The position numbers and the translations under genes are program-made. The notes beneath the pieces were generated by a model. The model worked only from the letters and a program-made list of their open reading frames with translations. It was not told where the DNA came from and made no database searches. From the NCBI GenBank assembly GCA_020848935.1, contig JADLHF010000178.1, positions 1 through 33,107 of the forward strand: a DNA stretch of 33,107 nt. Direction: 5' to 3'. The stretch's first letter is position 1, and every line of letters begins with the position of its first letter. Of the stretch, positions 1-7,873 are shown one piece after another. This stretch comes from Acetobacteraceae bacterium. Its GTDB lineage: Bacteria > Pseudomonadota > Alphaproteobacteria > Acetobacterales > Acetobacteraceae.

Positions 1-11
1 ACTAGTGGCGT

Positions 12-49
12 CCCCTCTCCCGCTTTGCGGGGGAGGGACAGGGAGGGGG
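12..49. repeat. REP-like GC-rich palindrome
   Basis: An 11-bp stem (13-23 with 27-37) closes a TTT loop; all positions pair, with one T-G wobble at 18/32. A G-rich tail follows to 49. The CCCTCTCCCGC / GCGGGGGAGGG form resembles the short extragenic palindromes scattered through many high-GC proteobacterial genomes. No second copy was noticed in this window, so its repetitive nature is inferred from form only. It lies upstream of the AT-rich gene and could also act as a terminator for a gene to the left of the window. Confidence 0.5.
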
Positions 50-187
50 AAGCTACGTGCAAGCAGCGATCGAGCCAAACCAATGGCTCCAGTCTGGATC
101 CGGCCATGGGCCGGGCTCACGCGATCCGAATTAGGCTTACTCATTCATTTCGAATATGGTGGGCCATCAAGAATTTGCGGTAGAGCC

Positions 188-832
188 GTGACAACGCCTG
201 TGTGGTTGGAAGTCGCCAAGATCATCGTATCCGCTCTCAAGGAGATCGCCTGGCCATTGGCTGCTGGTCTGATCGCGTTCGCCTACCGGTCTGATATTCG
301 GTCGCTTCTACCGAGAGTGAGCAAAGCTGGACTCTCCGGCGTCGAACTCGATCCTATCCAATCACAGCAAAAGGTGGCCGATTCCAACAAACCGCCCGGC
401 CAACTGAAACAACTTCCAGGACTTAGCCGCACATTATTAATAGAAGAAGTGGAGAAAAATCTTCACAAAGAATTGGAGGAAATTAAAGAGGACGACAGAA
501 TAACTCTTCTTGTACGAGTTCTGGCACAATCTCGCCTTGAAACACTATTTGAAAGAATATATCGTGTCATATTTGGAAGTCAAATTGACGGCCTCAAAAA
601 ACTTAAATCAATGTCAAGCGTTTCTTTAGATGAAGCGCGAAATTTTTTCGAGACTTACAGAATTAAGAATCCAGAGGTATATACAGACTATGGATTTGAT
701 GGTTGGATCGGGTTTCTAATAAATGAAAAACTTATTATGTTAGAAAACGACAGGGTTTCCATAACAGAGATTGGTCGCGACTTCCTCACGTATCTAGGAG
801 CTCGAGGTCTCCGCTTGACGAAGCCATTTTAA
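188..832 (+). CDS. Hypothetical membrane-anchored protein with winged-helix-like C-terminus; AT-rich
   Basis: Function unknown. GTG at 188 (VTTPVWLEVAK) is chosen because the reading frame further upstream gives low-complexity, non-protein-like sequence that runs through the palindrome; GTG at 200 is an alternative, and neither has a clear Shine-Dalgarno. The product is about 214 residues. One hydrophobic segment lies at roughly residues 14-32 (EIAWPLAAGLIAFAY), followed by a basic stretch (RSDIRSLLPRVSKAG) that suggests a cytoplasmic C-terminus. The middle is charged and helical (EEVEKNLHKELEEIKEDD). The last 65 residues have helix-helix-strand character (GWIGFLINEKLIMLENDRV, then SITEIGRDFLTYL) that resembles a winged-helix fold, by eye only. 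From about 420 to 832 the DNA is strikingly AT-rich, with AAA, AAT, TTA and ATA codons almost absent elsewhere in the window, which suggests recent acquisition. Confidence 0.7.
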   Translation: MTTPVWLEVAKIIVSALKEIAWPLAAGLIAFAYRSDIRSLLPRVSKAGLSGVELDPIQSQQKVADSNKPPGQLKQLPGLSRTLLIEEVEKNLHKELEEIKEDDRITLLVRVLAQSRLETLFERIYRVIFGSQIDGLKKLKSMSSVSLDEARNFFETYRIKNPEVYTDYGFDGWIGFLINEKLIMLENDRVSITEIGRDFLTYLGARGLRLTKPF

Positions 833-913
833 GAGGAGCATCGCCTGACAAACGTCTCCTGTCCCAGCCGCTCTTACCTTCCATACCGCAATCTGAGAAT
901 TCGCTGACACCCC

Positions 914-1396
914 ATGGCCCACCCCTTCGACCCCACTCAACACCGCCTCGTCCCCACCCAGCGCTGGTTCGAGGATTTCGCCCTCGGCGAACGCTTCGTC
1001 ATCCCCAGCCGCACCATGACCCCGGCGATCTTCCTCGCCTTCCAGGCCGCCTCCGGCGACAACCACCCCATCCACTACGACATCGAGTACTGCCGCGCCC
1101 ACGGCTTCCCGAACATGCTCGCCCACGGCTACCAGGTCGCCATCCAGACCGCCGCCGGCGCCGGGCTCTTCCCCCACATGGTCGAGGACTCGCTGAAAGC
1201 CTTCCTCGAACAATCCTCCCGCTTCCTCGCCCCCGTCTTCGCCGGCGACACCGTCTATCCCGCCCTCGAAGTGGACGAGCTCACCCCCGGCCGCACCACC
1301 GGCGTCGTCGGCCTGCGCTCCACCGTCCACAACCAGCGCGCCGAACTCGTGCTGGACGGCCGCCACCGCTACCTGCTGCGCAAGCGGCCCGCCTGA
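914..1396 (+). CDS. MaoC-family dehydratase (enoyl-CoA hydratase-like)
   Basis: The 160-residue length is typical of single hotdog-fold MaoC/PhaJ-type (R)-specific enoyl-CoA hydratases. The hydratase motif is present as ASGDNHPIHYD, with putative catalytic Asp49 and His54 at the usual five-residue spacing, followed by a Gly/His-rich segment (MLAHGYQVAI). The N-terminal RWFEDFALGERF resembles the first strand of the family. The substrate is probably an acyl-CoA, but the exact one cannot be read from sequence; relatives act in fatty-acid, polyhydroxyalkanoate or dicarboxylate metabolism. No clear ribosome-binding site precedes ATG 914. The 81-bp gap after the AT-rich gene and the 165-bp gap before the hydrolase suggest it is transcribed alone. 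Leucine codons are mostly CTC, unlike the CTG preference of genes further right. Confidence 0.88.
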   Translation: MAHPFDPTQHRLVPTQRWFEDFALGERFVIPSRTMTPAIFLAFQAASGDNHPIHYDIEYCRAHGFPNMLAHGYQVAIQTAAGAGLFPHMVEDSLKAFLEQSSRFLAPVFAGDTVYPALEVDELTPGRTTGVVGLRSTVHNQRAELVLDGRHRYLLRKRPA

Positions 1397-1561
1397 CGCC
1401 ACGGCCCCATTGCGGCGGGAGCATTACTACAGCAAAATGATTGCGCCCGCCGCCCCACTTCCGCTACCGTTCGCCAGGGCCAATGCACCCGTCCCGACAC
1501 ACGCATCCCCCCGCCGCCGAGGCACATCGCGCCCGTCGCCACACCGTGAGGAGCTGATGCC

Positions 1562-3151
1562 ATGGACCAGCAATCCCACCACCCCATCATCTATGTCCGC
1601 GGCTTCGCCGCCACCCAGGGTGAAATCGAGGAAACCGTCGCCGACCCCTACATGGGATTCAACATCGGCTCCACCAAATCCCGCCTGGCCTGGACCGGCG
1701 ACGTCAAGCGCTTCTACTTCGAATCCCCCCTCGTCCGCCTCATGAGCGACCATGGCTACCAGGATGTCTTCTTCGACGGCGACGACATGGTCGCCAGCAA
1801 CCGCACCGACCGGCCGGTCCCCTACCGCTGCGTCATCATCTATCGCTACTACGACGAGGCCTCCCAGGATTTCGGCGACGGCCGCGGCACCCCCCCGATA
1901 ACGAAATTCGCCAGCGGCCTCGGCGCCCTGATCCTGCGCCTGCGCGACAAGATCTGCGCCAACCCGGCCAATGCGGTCACCCCCGAGGCCTTCCGCGTCC
2001 ACCTCGTCGCCCACTCGATGGGCGGCCTCGTCTGCCGCGCCTTCCTCCAGAATCCCGCCCTCAGCACGCCCGACGCCCGCGGCGCCGTGGACAAGCTCTT
2101 CACCTACGCCACCCCGCATAACGGCATCGACATGCGCATCGTGCGCAATGTCCCCGGCTGGCTCTCCTTCGGCGACGTCAACAACTTCAACCGCGACAAG
2201 ATGGCGGAATACCTCGCCGTCCCGCCCGGCCCCGACGTCTCGCTGCTGCGCAACATCCGCCCCGACCGCGTCTTCAACCTCGTCGGCACCAATCCGCGCG
2301 ACTATGCCGCCGCCGCCGGCCTGTCCGCCTGGGCCGTCGGCGACGCCAGCGACGGCCTGGTCCGCATCGAGAACGCCACCACCCACGGCCCGCGCGATGG
2401 CCTCGCCGGCGACGATGTCACCTCGCCGCGCGCCTTCGTGAACCGCAGCCATTCCGGCCCCTACGGCATCGTCAACTCCGAGGAGGGCTACCAGAACCTC
2501 ACCCGCTTCCTGTTCGGCAACCTGCGCGTCGACGGCATTCTCGACATCGACGACATCACCTTCCCCGCCGCCGTGCAGAAGGAGTTCGATGCCGGCAAGA
2601 AGGTCGGCGCCTCCTATCAGTTCGAGGTCGCGGTCGCCATCCGCGGCTACCAGTGGCAGATCACCCGCCGCGAAGTCCGCGAGAACTCCGCCATCTTCCG
2701 CACCTATGCCGACCTGTTCCCCGGCGCCGACAAGACCAACCGCCCGCCCGACCGCAAGAGCAGCCCGCATCTCTTCTCCGTCTTCCTCGACAGCAGCAAG
2801 AGCGTCGTCGAGTCGAACTCCGTCAGCTTCGCCATAGACCTCAAGGTCCTCGTGCCGGACTACGAGGTCGCCGGCTTGTTCTTCAGCACCAACCACTACG
2901 AGGGCGGCTACATCATCCGCACCCAGATCCTGATCGAAGCCTTCCAGGACCCGAACGCCAAGGGCGGCTGGAAGGTCAGGTACGGCTTCCAGGACAAGAC
3001 CCCGGGCAAGGCAGCCAAGGCCGCGAGCACCCGCGCCCTGGACCCCGATCTCGACGGAACGCCCGGCCTGGCCTTCGATATCCCGCTCGAACAGCCGGCC
3101 CGGCCCGGCTTCACCGGCACCCTGCGCATCGAGGCGCGGCCATGGAACTGA
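1562..3151 (+). CDS. Alpha/beta-hydrolase, lipase-like, with extra C-terminal domain
   Basis: This 529-residue protein has an N-terminal alpha/beta-hydrolase domain. IIYVRGFA is the first strand and oxyanion region, and VAHSMGG is the nucleophile elbow with Ser152. The remaining triad is probably Asp264 (in GDASDGLVRIENA) and His297 (in NRSHSGPYG), matching the order in bacterial lipases and PGAP1-like hydrolases. Residues from about 320 to 529 form a separate, probably beta-rich domain that I do not recognise. There is no signal peptide, so it is probably cytoplasmic or exported by another route. GAGGAG about seven bases before ATG 1562 supports the start. The next gene follows after 101 bp with its own putative promoter. 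Substrate unknown; esterase, lipase or acyltransferase activity are all possible. Confidence 0.8.
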   Translation: MDQQSHHPIIYVRGFAATQGEIEETVADPYMGFNIGSTKSRLAWTGDVKRFYFESPLVRLMSDHGYQDVFFDGDDMVASNRTDRPVPYRCVIIYRYYDEASQDFGDGRGTPPITKFASGLGALILRLRDKICANPANAVTPEAFRVHLVAHSMGGLVCRAFLQNPALSTPDARGAVDKLFTYATPHNGIDMRIVRNVPGWLSFGDVNNFNRDKMAEYLAVPPGPDVSLLRNIRPDRVFNLVGTNPRDYAAAAGLSAWAVGDASDGLVRIENATTHGPRDGLAGDDVTSPRAFVNRSHSGPYGIVNSEEGYQNLTRFLFGNLRVDGILDIDDITFPAAVQKEFDAGKKVGASYQFEVAVAIRGYQWQITRREVRENSAIFRTYADLFPGADKTNRPPDRKSSPHLFSVFLDSSKSVVESNSVSFAIDLKVLVPDYEVAGLFFSTNHYEGGYIIRTQILIEAFQDPNAKGGWKVRYGFQDKTPGKAAKAASTRALDPDLDGTPGLAFDIPLEQPARPGFTGTLRIEARPWN

Positions 3152-3217
3152 CCGCCGCCGCGCCTTGAACCGCCTCGGCGCACCGGCGCGCCGCCCCCGT
3201 GGCAGAGAAAAAAATCC

Positions 3218-3244
3218 TTGCACCGCCGCGCCGCGTCGGATAAG
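3218..3244 (+). promoter_or_regulatory. Candidate promoter just upstream of the hypothetical gene
   Basis: TTGCAC at 3218-3223 and GATAAG at 3239-3244 are separated by 15 bp and sit in an otherwise very GC-rich gap that also contains a run of seven A residues just upstream. The -10-like element ends only eight bases before ATG 3253, so a transcript from it would have almost no leader. A small hairpin (3176-3181 with 3188-3193) between the hydrolase stop and this site may end the upstream transcript. Motif match only. Confidence 0.3.
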
Positions 3245-3252
3245 AACATTTC

Positions 3253-3858
3253 ATGAACAACCCTGGCAGTACCCCCCTCGCCTGCCCCATCCCGAAGCTG
3301 GGCATCGCCCAGCAGGCGGAGGGGTTGGCGCGCGGGATCGATGTCATTCTCACCAACCTGCTGCAGCTCGTCATCGCCGGATTCCGCCACCTCGGCCCCC
3401 ACGCCCGGCCGGTCTGGACCCGCATCTCCCGCGCCCGCCGGCGCCTCGCCATCCTGTTGGCCAACCTCGCCGCCGGCCGTCTGCCGCGCCCGCGCGCCCC
3501 GCGTCCCGGCCGCCGCGGCGGCGCGCCCGCGCCGTACATCCCCCGCAGCCGCGCCTGGCTGGTCGTCGCCCTCGGCTACAACGCCGCCGGCTATGCCTCC
3601 CAGCTCGACGTCCTGCTGCGCGATCCCGCCACCCCCGCCATCCTGGCCGCCTCGCCCGGCGCCGCCCGTACCATCAACCGCCTCTGCCAACTGCTCGGCG
3701 TCACCCCGCCCACGCCGGCCGCGCCCACCCCGCGCGCCGCGCCGGCCCCACGCCCTTCGTCAGCCGAAACCCATCCGCCGCTCCAGCCCGCCCCGTCGCC
3801 CGCAACCACCCCCGGCACCGCGCCCAACCCGCCCGCGCCAAAAATCGGCACCGCCTGA
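3253..3858 (+). CDS. Hypothetical protein, Ala/Pro/Arg-rich with proline-rich tail
   Basis: This 201-residue protein matches no family I recognise. Residues 1-50 form an amphipathic to hydrophobic helical region (GLARGIDVILTNLLQLVIAG), not clearly a membrane span. A strongly basic Arg/Pro segment follows at about 60-95. A short ordered region (RAWLVVALGYNAAGYASQLD, then GAARTINRLCQLLG) occupies about 97-155, and the last 45 residues are almost entirely Pro, Ala, Thr and Ser, probably disordered. The frame is supported over its overlapping neighbours by a plausible start, a start-proximal promoter-like element, and the ordered middle block. No good Shine-Dalgarno is present. It ends 62 bp before the convergent oxidoreductase gene. 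It shares the C-ending codon preference of the two genes upstream. Confidence 0.6.
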   Translation: MNNPGSTPLACPIPKLGIAQQAEGLARGIDVILTNLLQLVIAGFRHLGPHARPVWTRISRARRRLAILLANLAAGRLPRPRAPRPGRRGGAPAPYIPRSRAWLVVALGYNAAGYASQLDVLLRDPATPAILAASPGAARTINRLCQLLGVTPPTPAAPTPRAAPAPRPSSAETHPPLQPAPSPATTPGTAPNPPAPKIGTA

Positions 3859-3920
3859 AGCACATCCTCGCATGCCGATATTGTTACGATTTAAGACCGT
3901 TCCGGTAAACGCCATCGCGA

Positions 3921-5207
3921 TCACCCGGCATCGGCCACCGTCCGTCGCCGCGCCAGCACCACCCGTTCCCCCGCCCTGCGCGATCGTTCCGCCGCGAACG
4001 CCATGTCGTGGCTCTCCAGCGACTCCTCCAGCGAGGTCAGCGCATCGGGCGAATTGCCACGCCGCTTGCGGTCCAGCACCCGGCCCAGGAAATCCGCCAT
4101 CAGCTGGTCGTCGCCCCCGCCATGCACCGCGTCGGGCGGCAGCGCCAGGCTGCTGGTGCGGGTGTCGTTGATGCGGAAATCCCCCACCGTGATCGTCCCG
4201 GCCTCGAAATCGCCGAAGATCTCGCCATGGCTGCCCATCAGGTGGACGGTGCGGGTGCTCTTCTCGGTGAACGCACTCACGTTCAGCGTCGCCGTCACCC
4301 CGTTGGCGAACCGCAGGCTCACCGACTGGTGGTCCATCACATCGTTGTCGCACCGGTACACGCACCGCCCGTACGGCCCGGTATGCAGTGCGGCGGCAAT
4401 CCCGGCCGCCGAGGTATCCAGCGAAACCACGTCATGTGGCCAGGCATCCGCCGGCGGCAGCCGCTCCAGGTAGATGCGCGGCGCCGAGTACGGGCAGCTC
4501 CGCTCCACCGCGCAGCCCTGGTCGCAGCGTTCGGTCGAGCCTTCCGGCGCGTGTTCACGGGTGAAATGCCCCAGCCGCCCCACCGAATCCACATGGGTGC
4601 ACGGCGAATCCACCAGCCAGCGCAGGATATCCAGGTCGTGGCACGCCTTGGACAGGATCATCGGGCTCGCCTCCTCCGCCCGCCGCCAGTTGCCGCGCAC
4701 GTAGCTGTGGGCGAAATGCCAGTAGCCGATCTGCTCGGTATGCCGCACCGTCTGCAACGTCCCGATCGCGCCGCGCTGCAACAGGTCGCGGATGCGCGCG
4801 AAGAATGGCGTGTAGCGCAGCACATGGGCCACCGTCACATCCGCCCCCCACCGCCGCGCCGCGGCGCGCAGGGCACGGATCTCCGCCTGGGAATTGCCGA
4901 TCGGCTTCTCCAGCAGGATCGCCACCCCCTGGCGCATCGCCAGCATCGCCGCCTGATGGTGCAGCCGGTCCGGCAGCGCGATGATCACGGCATCCAGCCC
5001 ATCCTCCCGCCGCAGCAGCGTCTTCCAGTCGGCGTAGAGATGCGCCTCCGCCACGCCATGATCCGCCGCCGCCGCCGCCAGCCGGTCCTGCCTTGGGTCG
5101 GCCATTGCCACCACCTCGGCCAGGTCCGGCCGCCGCAGCATGTACCGGCCATAGGCAGTGGCCCCGCGATTGCCCACCCCCAGGATGCCCACCCGTGCCC
5201 GGATCAT
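3921..5207 (-). CDS. Gfo/Idh/MocA-family NAD(P)-dependent oxidoreductase
   Basis: This 428-residue protein has an N-terminal Rossmann fold with GVGNRG at residues 10-15 and the family EKP motif (ILLEKPIG, Lys101). The C-terminal substrate domain includes HDLDILRWL and a four-cysteine segment ([11 protein letters not shown]) of the type seen in a subgroup of these enzymes. Family members oxidise or reduce sugars and cyclitols such as myo-inositol, or hydrolyse or epimerise glycosides by transient oxidation; the substrate here is unknown. ATG 5207 overlaps the otsA stop as ATGA, and GGAGAT lies upstream, so translation is probably coupled to otsA. That suggests a role linked to trehalose phosphate or a related glucoside rather than general inositol metabolism, but this is inference. 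Confidence 0.85.
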   Translation of the reverse strand: MIRARVGILGVGNRGATAYGRYMLRRPDLAEVVAMADPRQDRLAAAAADHGVAEAHLYADWKTLLRREDGLDAVIIALPDRLHHQAAMLAMRQGVAILLEKPIGNSQAEIRALRAAARRWGADVTVAHVLRYTPFFARIRDLLQRGAIGTLQTVRHTEQIGYWHFAHSYVRGNWRRAEEASPMILSKACHDLDILRWLVDSPCTHVDSVGRLGHFTREHAPEGSTERCDQGCAVERSCPYSAPRIYLERLPPADAWPHDVVSLDTSAAGIAAALHTGPYGRCVYRCDNDVMDHQSVSLRFANGVTATLNVSAFTEKSTRTVHLMGSHGEIFGDFEAGTITVGDFRINDTRTSSLALPPDAVHGGGDDQLMADFLGRVLDRKRRGNSPDALTSLEESLESHDMAFAAERSRRAGERVVLARRRTVADAG

Positions 5208-6625
5208 GCCGGTATCTCCACCAGACCCATCGCCGGCCCCGCCGCACGGGAAAGATGCGCCAGGAACCCGGCGCAGAACGCCGCCGCCGTCTCCCGCCGC
5301 ACCCCTGCCAGCAGCGCGGCATGGCGCGCCTGGCGTTCGTCCAACGCCATGCCCAGGGCCCGGTCCAGCGCATCGGCCACCGCCCCGGTATCGAACGGGT
5401 TGACCACCAGCGCATCGGCCATGGTCTCCGCCGCGCCGGCGAATTTGCTCAGCACCAGCACGCCGGGATCGGCCGGGTTCTGGGCGGCGATGAACTCCTT
5501 GGCCACCAGGTTCATCCCGTCGCGCAGCGGCGTCACCAGCCCCACCCGGGCCAGGCGCTGGAATCCCGCCAGCGTCGGCCGCCGCACCGGGCGGGTCATG
5601 TAGCGCAGCGGTGTCCAATCCGGCTCCCCCGCCTGCCCGTTCAGGTCGCCCACCATGCGGTCGATGTTGCGGCGCAGCCGCTGGTACTCCGCCACATCCT
5701 GGCGCGAGGCGGCGGCCACCTGCAGGAAGTTCACCTTCCGCCGCCACTGCGGATGCCGGTTCAGGAAGGCTTCGATCGCCCCAACCCGCTCCGGCAATCC
5801 CTTGGTATGATCCAGCCGATCGACGCTCAGCACCAGCGCACGCTCGCCGATGCTCTCCGCCAGGCGTCGCGTCGCGGTGGCGGCATGGGCGCTGCGGGAC
5901 ATGGCGGCAAACCCGTCGGCATCGATGCCCACCGGTGCCACCACCACGCGGATGCGCCGCCCATCCAGCCACAGCGTATCCTCGCCGCGGCGCCTGGCTC
6001 CCAGCATCTCGATGGCGGCATCCATGAAGTGGCCCCGATCCACCGCGGTCTGGAATCCCACCACGTCGGCCGCACACACGCCGCGCAACAGCACCTCGCC
6101 ATGCGGCAGCACCGCGAACAGCCCGGCCGGCGGGAACGGCGTGTGCAGGAAGAACCCGATCGCCGCCGCCACCCCGCGCTTGCGCAGCTCGCCCGGCAGG
6201 GTGAACAGGTGGTAGTCGTGGACCCAGATCCGGTCGCCCGGCCGCAGCAGCGGCGCCAGCGATGCCGCGAAGCGGGCGTTGACCTGGCAATAGCCGTCGA
6301 AATCCTCGCCGCGGAAGCGCAGCAGCCCCAGCCGGTACAGCAACAGCGGGTACAAGGCGCTGTTGGAGAACCCCTGGTAATAGGTCTGGTATTCCGCCGG
6401 CGTCAGGTCGGTGGTGGCATAGCTGATGCCGCGCGCCTCCTGCAGTGTCGGCGCCGCCGGCTCGGCGCTGCGCTTGCCGCTCCAGCCGAACCACAGCGAG
6501 CCCGGCCGCAAGCCGTCGGCCAACACCACCGCCAGACCACCGGCCTGGGCACTGCGGTCCTGCGGCGCCGGCACCCGGTTGGATACGATCACAAGGCGCG
6601 ACTTTTCGCGCGGGGATATCAACAT
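5204..6625 (-). CDS. otsA: Trehalose-6-phosphate synthase (GT20)
   Basis: The product is 473 residues, the usual length for bacterial OtsA, which joins UDP- or GDP-glucose to glucose-6-phosphate in the cytoplasm. Family landmarks appear in order: LVIVSNRV at the N-terminus, the glycine pair of the N-loop (AGGLAVVL), [35 protein letters not shown] (Lys275), [14 protein letters not shown] (Met371 inside it) and [15 protein letters not shown] 6625 is chosen because the protein begins directly with the first strand and GAGGGAAGCGAGGG lies just upstream; the open frame extends further but without family similarity. No phosphatase (otsB) is adjacent. The coupled downstream gene is a Gfo/Idh oxidoreductase. 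GT20 also includes glucosylglycerol-phosphate and validoxylamine synthases, so the acceptor is not certain. Confidence 0.93.
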   Translation of the reverse strand: MLISPREKSRLVIVSNRVPAPQDRSAQAGGLAVVLADGLRPGSLWFGWSGKRSAEPAAPTLQEARGISYATTDLTPAEYQTYYQGFSNSALYPLLLYRLGLLRFRGEDFDGYCQVNARFAASLAPLLRPGDRIWVHDYHLFTLPGELRKRGVAAAIGFFLHTPFPPAGLFAVLPHGEVLLRGVCAADVVGFQTAVDRGHFMDAAIEMLGARRRGEDTLWLDGRRIRVVVAPVGIDADGFAAMSRSAHAATATRRLAESIGERALVLSVDRLDHTKGLPERVGAIEAFLNRHPQWRRKVNFLQVAAASRQDVAEYQRLRRNIDRMVGDLNGQAGEPDWTPLRYMTRPVRRPTLAGFQRLARVGLVTPLRDGMNLVAKEFIAAQNPADPGVLVLSKFAGAAETMADALVVNPFDTGAVADALDRALGMALDERQARHAALLAGVRRETAAAFCAGFLAHLSRAAGPAMGLVEIPA

Positions 6626-6840
6626 GCCCTCGCTTCCCTCGCGGCCGCCGTGCCCCGGATAGGGCATAACCGTCGCGGCGGGCACAACAGCACGCCGGCG
6701 GCAACAATCGATCTTGGGACAGTGTCGGAAGGCGGCCCGTGGACGTCCAGTCAATCGATCTGGCGGACGTCTTACCACCAGGCGATGCCGATGCGCCACC
6801 TTTCGACCGGCACGCGGCAACTGCGCGACTTTTGCCGGCA
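6626..6840. promoter_or_regulatory. Intergenic region upstream of otsA with an inverted repeat
   Basis: These 215 bp lie between the otsA start and the HMG-CoA lyase stop, both minus-strand, so they should hold the otsA promoter. An imperfect inverted repeat occupies 6742-6771: GACGTCCAG at the left and CTGG plus GACGTC at the right, with CAATCGAT between. The nonamer AATCGATCT occurs twice in the region. These are possible operator elements for otsA, which is often stress-regulated, but no regulator family can be named. No convincing -35/-10 pair and no U-tract terminator were found. Confidence 0.35.
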
Positions 6841-7761
6841 TTACGCGGCGGGGCGAAACGTCTTGGGAATGCCCGCCCGTGGCACCTGGCCATGCAGCAC
6901 TTCGTCCGGCAGACCCTCGGTCAGGATCGCCCGCGCGGCGATCAGCTTCGCCAGGTCGACCCCGGTGGCAAACCCCTGGCTTTCCAGCAGGAACACCAGA
7001 TCCTCGGTGACGATGTTGCCCGACGCGCCGGGCGCGAACGGACAGCCGCCGAGCCCGGCCAGCGCGCTGTCGAACTTGCGCACTCCCTCCTCCAGCCCGG
7101 CCAGCGCATTGGCCAGGCCGAGGCCCATGGTGTCGTGCAGATGCAGCCCCTGCATCACCGGGCCGATCGCGGCGCGCACGGCGCGCACCTTGGCGCGGAT
7201 ATCGGCGGGGTGGCCGTATCCCACCGTGTCGGCCAGCGAGATGGCATCCGCCCCGGCCGCCGCCACGCCCTCGGCCACCCGGACCACCTCGTCCACCGCC
7301 ACCACCCCGTCGAACGAGCAGCCGAAGGCGGTGGACAACGCCACCTCCAGCTCCACCCGCCGCGTCTGGCCGCGCAGGAACGCCACCATGCGGCCGATCT
7401 CGGCGGTCTGCTCGGCCGGCGTGCGGTTCAGGTTGGCGCGGCTATGGCCCATGGTCACCGAGATCGGCACCGAGATGCGCTGCGCACCGGCCGCCATCGC
7501 CGCCTCGGCGCCGCGCAGGTTCGGCGCCAGGGCGACGATGGTGACCCCCGGCAGCAGCACGGCAGCGCGCACGATCTCGCCGGTATCGGCCATCTGCGGG
7601 ATGAGCTTCGGCGAGACGAAGCTGCCGACCTCGATCTGCGGCAGCCCGGCCGCCGCCATGGCCGCGATCCAGCGCGACTTCACCGCCGTCGGCATCCGGC
7701 CGCGGGCAATCTGCAACCCGTCGCGCGGCGCCACTTCACAAATCGTCACCCGCTCGGCCAT
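6841..7761 (-). CDS. Hydroxymethylglutaryl-CoA lyase
   Basis: This 306-residue TIM-barrel lyase of the HMGL-like family would cleave HMG-CoA to acetyl-CoA and acetoacetate, the last step of leucine breakdown. Key residues are visible: Arg13-Asp14 in EVAPRDGLQ, the EVGSFVSPKLIPQMAD strand, metal-binding histidines in GLHLHDTMGLGLAN, and the signature GLGGCPFAPGASGN with Cys240, the residue equivalent to the catalytic cysteine of human HMGCL. TEDLVFLLE follows as in the family. ATG 7761 is preferred over an in-frame upstream start because GGAGGGG lies just before it and the family N-terminus begins here. It is not in an operon with other leucine-degradation genes. Some family members act on related 3-hydroxy-acyl-CoAs, so the exact substrate is not proven. 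Confidence 0.9.
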   Translation of the reverse strand: MAERVTICEVAPRDGLQIARGRMPTAVKSRWIAAMAAAGLPQIEVGSFVSPKLIPQMADTGEIVRAAVLLPGVTIVALAPNLRGAEAAMAAGAQRISVPISVTMGHSRANLNRTPAEQTAEIGRMVAFLRGQTRRVELEVALSTAFGCSFDGVVAVDEVVRVAEGVAAAGADAISLADTVGYGHPADIRAKVRAVRAAIGPVMQGLHLHDTMGLGLANALAGLEEGVRKFDSALAGLGGCPFAPGASGNIVTEDLVFLLESQGFATGVDLAKLIAARAILTEGLPDEVLHGQVPRAGIPKTFRPAA

Positions 7762-7873
7762 CGCCCGACCCCTCCAATGCGCCCCGGCCAAGGTGGCCTG
7801 CCATGGCGGGGTTCGCAAGATGGACAGACTCTGTGTATTCGTGCGCCGCACCACGCCGCCCGAGGATCCCCCG
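7762..7873. promoter_or_regulatory. Divergent intergenic region between HMG-CoA lyase and RND efflux genes
   Basis: These 112 bp separate two divergently transcribed units and must hold at least one start of transcription for each. A weak plus-strand match is TTCGCA at 7812-7817 with TATTCG at 7836-7841 (18-bp spacing). GAGGA at 7862-7866 is the Shine-Dalgarno for the adaptor gene. No TetR-type palindromic operator was convincing, and no regulator gene for the pump lies in the window. Confidence 0.4.

Noticed and set aside
5-187. N-terminal extension of the AT-rich gene to the left edge
   Set aside because: The extra residues run through the palindrome and lack protein-like character; GTG 188 starts directly before the membrane segment.
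1427-3223. 598-codon minus-strand open frame opposite the hydrolase
   Set aside because: Low-complexity Gly/Ala/Val/Asp sequence; the plus-strand frame has an intact lipase triad and a ribosome-binding site.
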